Assembly (NCBI RefSeq): GCF_008711325.1
Contig: NZ_VXDB01000012.1
Location: 62,001 to 126,000 of the forward strand
DNA: 64,000 nucleotides
From: Roseibium sediminis
GTDB lineage: Bacteria; Pseudomonadota; Alphaproteobacteria; Rhizobiales; Stappiaceae
Direction of reading: 5' to 3'
Of the stretch, positions 60,605-64,000 are shown one piece after another. The notes beneath the pieces are model-generated. The model saw only the letters and a list, made by a program, of their open reading frames with translations. It had not been told where the DNA came from and made no database searches. How positions within the stretch are numbered: position 1 is the stretch's first letter; every line of letters begins with the position of its first letter. The position numbers and the translations under genes are program-made.

Positions 60605-61318
60605 TCAAGGCACCATGACAAGCTTGTCGCCTTCGATGTGCCAGCGTTGCAGGCGGTCGAGGGCGGTCATGCCGAAGAGGCTGTTTTCCAGTGCGCCGTC
60701 GCGGGCGATGAAGGCACGGATATCGCGGAAGGTGGCGTCACCGATGCGGATTTCGTCGATCTTGGCAGGCGCAACGAGGGCGCGGCCATTAGCGGTGGAA
60801 ACGGGAACGGTGAAGCTAAGGTCCCGGTCCTTGAAGCCCGCTGCAATCGCATCCTCATGGGTCAGGACAACAGCGCTGGCGCCCGTGTCCAGCAGGAAGC
60901 TGACCTTGGCGCCATTTGCGGTGCCATCCAGTACGAAGTGACCTGTCTGGTCGCGGACGATGAGAACGGAGCCGTCATTCTGGGTGACGGCAAGGCCCGG
61001 CGCGAGCGCGCCCAGAACCCGGTAGCCACCTTGCACCAGTTCGTCGCGATGGGCATATCCGGCCACAAGAACAATGCCGAGGCCGCCCCAAAAGACGGTG
61101 GCTTTCAGGATCTCCCGCACCTTTGGTTGTCCGAAAACGAGGCTGGCGAGGAACACGATGGCGAGGGCGGACAGGGCAACAAGGCGCGGGCCGGTGTCGT
61201 CGAAGTCGAAGTCTTCCGGTTGGGACGGCCAGTTGGCGACCGCATAGAGCCCGACGGCCACACAGGCGCCGATGATGACGGCAAGGACAAGAATACGGGC
61301 AATCTCGCGTCCGTTCAT
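60605..61318 (-). CDS. Membrane retropepsin-like aspartic protease (TIGR02281 type)
   Basis: A 237-residue protein with three membrane helices in the first 90 residues and a C-terminal retropepsin-like domain. The active Asp144 lies in FLLDTGASAVVLT, with the second Gly-rich flap VSTANGRALVAPAKI. It belongs to the clan AA, TIGR02281 group of alphaproteobacteria. The retropepsin fold needs two half-sites; a monomer of this size should dimerise. ATG 61318 starts 4 bp after the DUF1289 stop, so the two genes form an operon. Confidence 0.85.
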   Translation of the reverse strand: MNGREIARILVLAVIIGACVAVGLYAVANWPSQPEDFDFDDTGPRLVALSALAIVFLASLVFGQPKVREILKATVFWGGLGIVLVAGYAHRDELVQGGYRVLGALAPGLAVTQNDGSVLIVRDQTGHFVLDGTANGAKVSFLLDTGASAVVLTHEDAIAAGFKDRDLSFTVPVSTANGRALVAPAKIDEIRIGDATFRDIRAFIARDGALENSLFGMTALDRLQRWHIEGDKLVMVP

Positions 61319-61322
61319 TGTC

Positions 61323-61493
61323 TTATTCCCCGCCAAGGCTCGCGCGGCGGTCTTCCAGAACGGCCATGACGCGGGCACGGTCAGCCTCGCTCATGGAGCC
61401 CCAAGTCGCAATTTCCTCAAGCGAGCGAAAGCACCCACGGCAAAGGCGGGTGGTCTGGTCAATCTGGCAGACTTTTGTGCAGGGCGACGTCAT
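61323..61493 (-). CDS. DUF1289-family small cysteine-rich protein
   Basis: A 56-residue protein starting MTSPCTKVCQIDQTTRLCRG, followed by CFRSLEEIATWGSMSEADRA. The four Cys (Cys5, Cys9, Cys18, Cys21) and the RS-EI-WGSMSE pattern define DUF1289, a probable zinc or iron-sulphur binding family of unknown function. It lies 4 bp upstream of the TIGR02281-type protease, a pairing seen across alphaproteobacteria. It is short enough to be missed by gene callers. Confidence 0.9.
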   Translation of the reverse strand: MTSPCTKVCQIDQTTRLCRGCFRSLEEIATWGSMSEADRARVMAVLEDRRASLGGE

Positions 61494-61559
61494 GCCTTCG
61501 ATATAGGGGCTTCAATGCGGCCTTGCCAAGGCCGCATTGCCTGAAATTGCCACTGACGA

Positions 61560-62741
61560 CTATTGGCCGGCGATAGCCACCAAGGGTGCGGTCACGATCC
61601 TGATTGGCAGCGTCACCGCCGTTTGAACCGTTCCACCAATGAAGGAACCAAGATCAGAGCCGGTTTGCGCCAGTGCCCCTGCGTTGTTGTGCTGGGTCAG
61701 AGAGCGCTGCTGCAGGATCGAGCGCAGTTCCGGCGAATAGGCCGCGAGCTGGGCGAACTTGCTGTGGTTGGCGCCATCCTGCGATTCCACATCCGTCAGG
61801 TCCACGACAATCGCACCAAGTTCCGCCAGTTCCTTGTCGTCGGAAAAGGCGCCGACACGTTCCTTGCCGCCGGCAATGGCACGTGACACTCGCAGGGCAC
61901 GGTCATCCTTGGACAGGACAATGAGATACGGCTTTTGCGGCTTGCCGATCCGGCGCAGCTGAGACTTGAAGACGTCGATATCGATATCCGGCGCGGCGAG
62001 GATGACCTGCGAGACCTTTCCGTCCAGCTGCTGACGTTCGCGTTCCGGAATGCGCGCAGCGGTTTCCATCATCAGCCAGTTGCCCATCGAATGAGCCAGA
62101 ATGACAATATCTTCCGCCTTGCTTTCGTTCAGCATGCGGACCGTGCGTTCCAGCGAATCCCGCGCAACAGAGGCACTGTTGAGGTCATAGACATAATCAG
62201 ACAGCTGCCCGCGCGAGGCCCAGGTGAAGAGAACCGGCACGCCGTCAAATTCCGCGTCATGGACAAACTGGGTGAAGCGGTAGAGCCCTTCGGCAAAGAG
62301 CGTGTTGTAGCCATGGATGAACAGGAACACCTTCCGCTTGCCTTTTGGCATCGCGGCAAGGCGCGCGTTCAGGCGTGCCTTGAAGGCTTCGTCTCCGTCG
62401 ATATATCCGGCCTTGCGGGCAACAAAGTCCGTTGCCGGGTTGCCCGGTGCTTTTTTCGGCCACTCGATCATGCCGGGCTTGTGGGTCGGCGGCACGGAAA
62501 TTGTGGCTTCGGCGTAGTCGGCACCATTGCCGCGTCGTTCGCCGTTAAACAGGGTGCCGGGGGTTTCGTCTCGCTCGCGAGTCGTTGCAATCAGGATGTC
62601 ATGGGTTTTTGTGCCTGCTGCAGGGTCAGAGTTGACCTCAAGGGCACCGGTAACGGGTCGGCTTCCGCAGGCGGCCAAAAAGACGCAAAAGGCCATAACA
62701 AGGCATGAGATTGAAATGGGACGAAGCGATTTGCGTGACAC
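61560..62741 (-). CDS. DUF900-type alpha/beta hydrolase lipoprotein
   Basis: A 393-residue lipoprotein. The signal ends with a lipobox LAAC, with Cys25 as the lipidation site. The hydrolase domain has FIHGYNTLFAEGLYRF (oxyanion region) and the nucleophile elbow AHSMGNWLMM (central Ser), typical of DUF900. The acid and His are probably in LSKDDRALRVS and DGANHSKFA. It is anchored in the outer or inner membrane facing the periplasm. Substrate unknown. Stands alone between the DUF1289 gene and cobS. Confidence 0.85.
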   Translation of the reverse strand: MSRKSLRPISISCLVMAFCVFLAACGSRPVTGALEVNSDPAAGTKTHDILIATTRERDETPGTLFNGERRGNGADYAEATISVPPTHKPGMIEWPKKAPGNPATDFVARKAGYIDGDEAFKARLNARLAAMPKGKRKVFLFIHGYNTLFAEGLYRFTQFVHDAEFDGVPVLFTWASRGQLSDYVYDLNSASVARDSLERTVRMLNESKAEDIVILAHSMGNWLMMETAARIPERERQQLDGKVSQVILAAPDIDIDVFKSQLRRIGKPQKPYLIVLSKDDRALRVSRAIAGGKERVGAFSDDKELAELGAIVVDLTDVESQDGANHSKFAQLAAYSPELRSILQQRSLTQHNNAGALAQTGSDLGSFIGGTVQTAVTLPIRIVTAPLVAIAGQ

Positions 62742-62858
62742 CAGCGGAAGTCCTGTCGATTGAAAGCAGGGTCATCAGTGGCAAGTTTTTAGGTGCGGCG
62801 CAACGTGATTGTTAAAGAGCGTTAATTTCTGCGGGGAACACGCGTTCGGCTCAGCTGG

Positions 62859-63722
62859 TCACGCAAGAGGAAGAATCAACATCCCGAAAAGGCAGGCCAA
62901 AACGCCGATCTGCTGAATGGCACCAAGAACATCTCCCGTCGCTCCACCTATTTTCGCTCTTGCGAGTTGCGCAATGCCCTGCGCCGACAAAATGCCAAAT
63001 CCGCAGCCTGTGATCAGGGCAAGTGGCGGCAGCTTGATCAGGGCAGGGAGCATGCAAAGGACAGCGAGTGCGAAGGCGATCAGCACGGATGTCCTGTTCG
63101 GTGTGCCAAAGCGGGCGGCAAGCCCGGTCGGGCGGGCAGGGGGTAACTGGTTCCACTGCCAAACGATCAGCGCACGCGAAAAAGCCTCCAGCCCGAGAAG
63201 TGTCACCATGGCCACAGCTGGTCCAAAACGAATGATCAGCTCGGCAATCAGAACCGCTTTCAGGCCAAGCGCGAGCACAAGGGCGATCGTGCCGAAGGCG
63301 CCGATGCGGCTGTCCTTCATGATGTCCAGCCGCCGTTCCGGTGTGTGGCCGCCGAAGAAGCCGTCGGCAATATCCGCCAGCCCATCTTCATGCAACGCGC
63401 CTGTGACGATTGCCAAGAGGGCAACCACCAGAAGGGCTATGCCCAGCGGTGGGAAAGCTGTGTAGCCGAGAGCAAGCCCGAGGGCTGCTGCGGGAAGGGC
63501 AACAAATGCCCCCGCCAGAGGGGCCGCACGCGCCTGAGTGGTGAAATCCGGCAAGGCTGCAGGCTCATCCAGCCGGTTGACCTGGGAGACCGGGATACGG
63601 GAGAAAAACCGGATGCAGCTTGCGGCATCCGCCAGCAATTTCAGTGCGAATTCGCCTTTGGTTGAAGGGATTTGGCCGCTGGCAGCACCGTTTTGTGCAT
63701 TGGTGTCGTTTTCAGAGGCCAT
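62859..63722 (-). CDS. cobS: Adenosylcobinamide-GDP ribazoletransferase
   Basis: A 287-residue membrane enzyme (CobS/CobV type; cobV in aerobic-pathway nomenclature) that joins alpha-ribazole to adenosylcobinamide-GDP to give adenosylcobalamin, the last nucleotide-loop step. ALHEDGLADIADGFFGGHTPERRLDIMKDSRIGAFG carries the catalytic Asp-rich motif (DGLADIADG). Several membrane helices follow. It is divergent from cobT, 98 bp away, the usual arrangement. No B12 riboswitch fits in that gap. Confidence 0.93.
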   Translation of the reverse strand: MASENDTNAQNGAASGQIPSTKGEFALKLLADAASCIRFFSRIPVSQVNRLDEPAALPDFTTQARAAPLAGAFVALPAAALGLALGYTAFPPLGIALLVVALLAIVTGALHEDGLADIADGFFGGHTPERRLDIMKDSRIGAFGTIALVLALGLKAVLIAELIIRFGPAVAMVTLLGLEAFSRALIVWQWNQLPPARPTGLAARFGTPNRTSVLIAFALAVLCMLPALIKLPPLALITGCGFGILSAQGIAQLARAKIGGATGDVLGAIQQIGVLACLFGMLILPLA

Positions 63723-63820
63723 CCATACCGCCCTCGGCTTGTCTTTTGCTTGCCCACCGTTATAGATCGGCTGCAGTAGAACTCAATCATGTCCTGTCAT
63801 TCCTGCGGAGCCTTGAGCCG

Positions 63821-64000
63821 ATGTCCCTTGCCGAAACCGCGATGCCCTTTTCCGATATCCGCAATCTCGTCAAGGCGATGCCGGGGCCGGATGCGGAGGC
63901 GCTGGCGGCTGTCCGGGCTCGCGATGCCCAGCTGACGAAGCCTGCCGGATCGCTCGGGAAACTGGAAGAAATCGTCGAGTGGTATGCCAGCTGGTCCGGC
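63821..64000 (+). CDS. cobT: Nicotinate-nucleotide-dimethylbenzimidazole phosphoribosyltransferase, N-terminal part
   Basis: The first 60 codons of a CobT-type enzyme (cobU in aerobic-pathway nomenclature), cut by the window end. The start MSLAETAMPFSDIRNLV and the diagnostic LTKPAGSLGKLEEI fit the family. It makes alpha-ribazole phosphate, used by CobS. The divergent pairing with cobS supports the call. Confidence 0.88.
   Translation, partial: MSLAETAMPFSDIRNLVKAMPGPDAEALAAVRARDAQLTKPAGSLGKLEEIVEWYASWSG

Noticed and set aside
63723-63820. B12 riboswitch between cobS and cobT
   Set aside because: The 98-bp gap is too short and lacks the conserved B12-box.
1-64000. tRNA or rRNA genes, CRISPR arrays, insertion sequences, prophage genes
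   Set aside because: No cloverleaf with conserved TTCRA arm, no regularly spaced repeat array, and no transposase or phage protein was seen on either strand.

Overview
The window is a gene-dense, moderately GC-rich stretch of an alphaproteobacterial chromosome. The best fit is a marine member of the Hyphomicrobiales close to Stappiaceae (Stappia/Roseibium/Labrenzia-like). This is inferred from gene content, not from a ribosomal marker: a fused trpE-trpG gene with a rhizobial-type trpL leader, a cydDCABX operon, a DUF1289 protein next to a TIGR02281-type aspartic protease, and a divergent cobS/cobT pair. No rRNA, tRNA, insertion sequence, prophage or CRISPR array was found. The window cuts genes at both ends: an ABC transporter on the left and cobT on the right.

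Layout. 1-3.7 kb: a cassette of ABC-transporter ATPase domain, cyclic-nucleotide-binding protein, metallo-beta-lactamase-fold hydrolase and class III adenylate cyclase. 3.8-7.3 kb: a short-chain dehydrogenase, then the molybdate operon modABC. 7.3-8.5 kb: an AT-rich membrane protein and a RelE/Xre toxin-antitoxin pair. 8.5-11.4 kb: a lytic transglycosylase and two envelope proteins. 11.8-16.3 kb: a complete branched-chain (HAAT) amino-acid transporter. 16.4-22.6 kb: a TPR protein, a zinc-ribbon protein, a GGDEF protein with a destroyed active site, ilvD, and a membrane-bound AraC regulator. 22.8-26.1 kb: hydrolase, YdjM-like, GNAT and TerB-like genes. 26.2-28.6 kb: trpE(G) with a complete transcription attenuator whose leader peptide has three Trp codons in a row. 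28.9-37.3 kb: a periplasmic binding protein, SulP transporter, MarR regulator with divergent DMT exporter, FKBP-rhodanese fusion, M23 peptidase, ROK kinase and a small P-loop kinase. 37.4-42.6 kb: an animal-type heme peroxidase, a SoxW-like thioredoxin, LysR and mmsA. 43.1-49.7 kb: cydDCABX for cytochrome bd. 50.0-53.9 kb: peroxiredoxin, a double serine protease with PDZ and TPR regions, and an orphan HipB-like protein. 54.6-60.0 kb: chemoreceptor, a Cys/Met-metabolism PLP enzyme, dusA and a TauE/SafE exporter. 60.0-60.6 kb: a cluster of REP-like hairpins. 60.6-64 kb: retropepsin-like protease, DUF1289 protein, a DUF900 lipoprotein hydrolase and cobS/cobT.

How genes work together. The first cassette may make, bind and perhaps destroy a cyclic nucleotide and couple it to a transporter. 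CydDC exports thiols needed to assemble the CydABX oxidase encoded downstream. Tryptophan and branched-chain amino-acid synthesis and uptake are represented by trpE(G), ilvD and the liv genes. Envelope maintenance recurs (lytic transglycosylase, M23 peptidase, SH3 protein, HtrA-like protease). Several regulatory DNA sites can be read directly: the trp attenuator, a MarR palindrome, a pair of 12-bp palindromes beside the AraC gene, and inverted repeats around the toxin gene. Four small genes (trpL, cydX, the DUF1289 gene and a possible 35-codon membrane peptide) are easily missed by automated calling.
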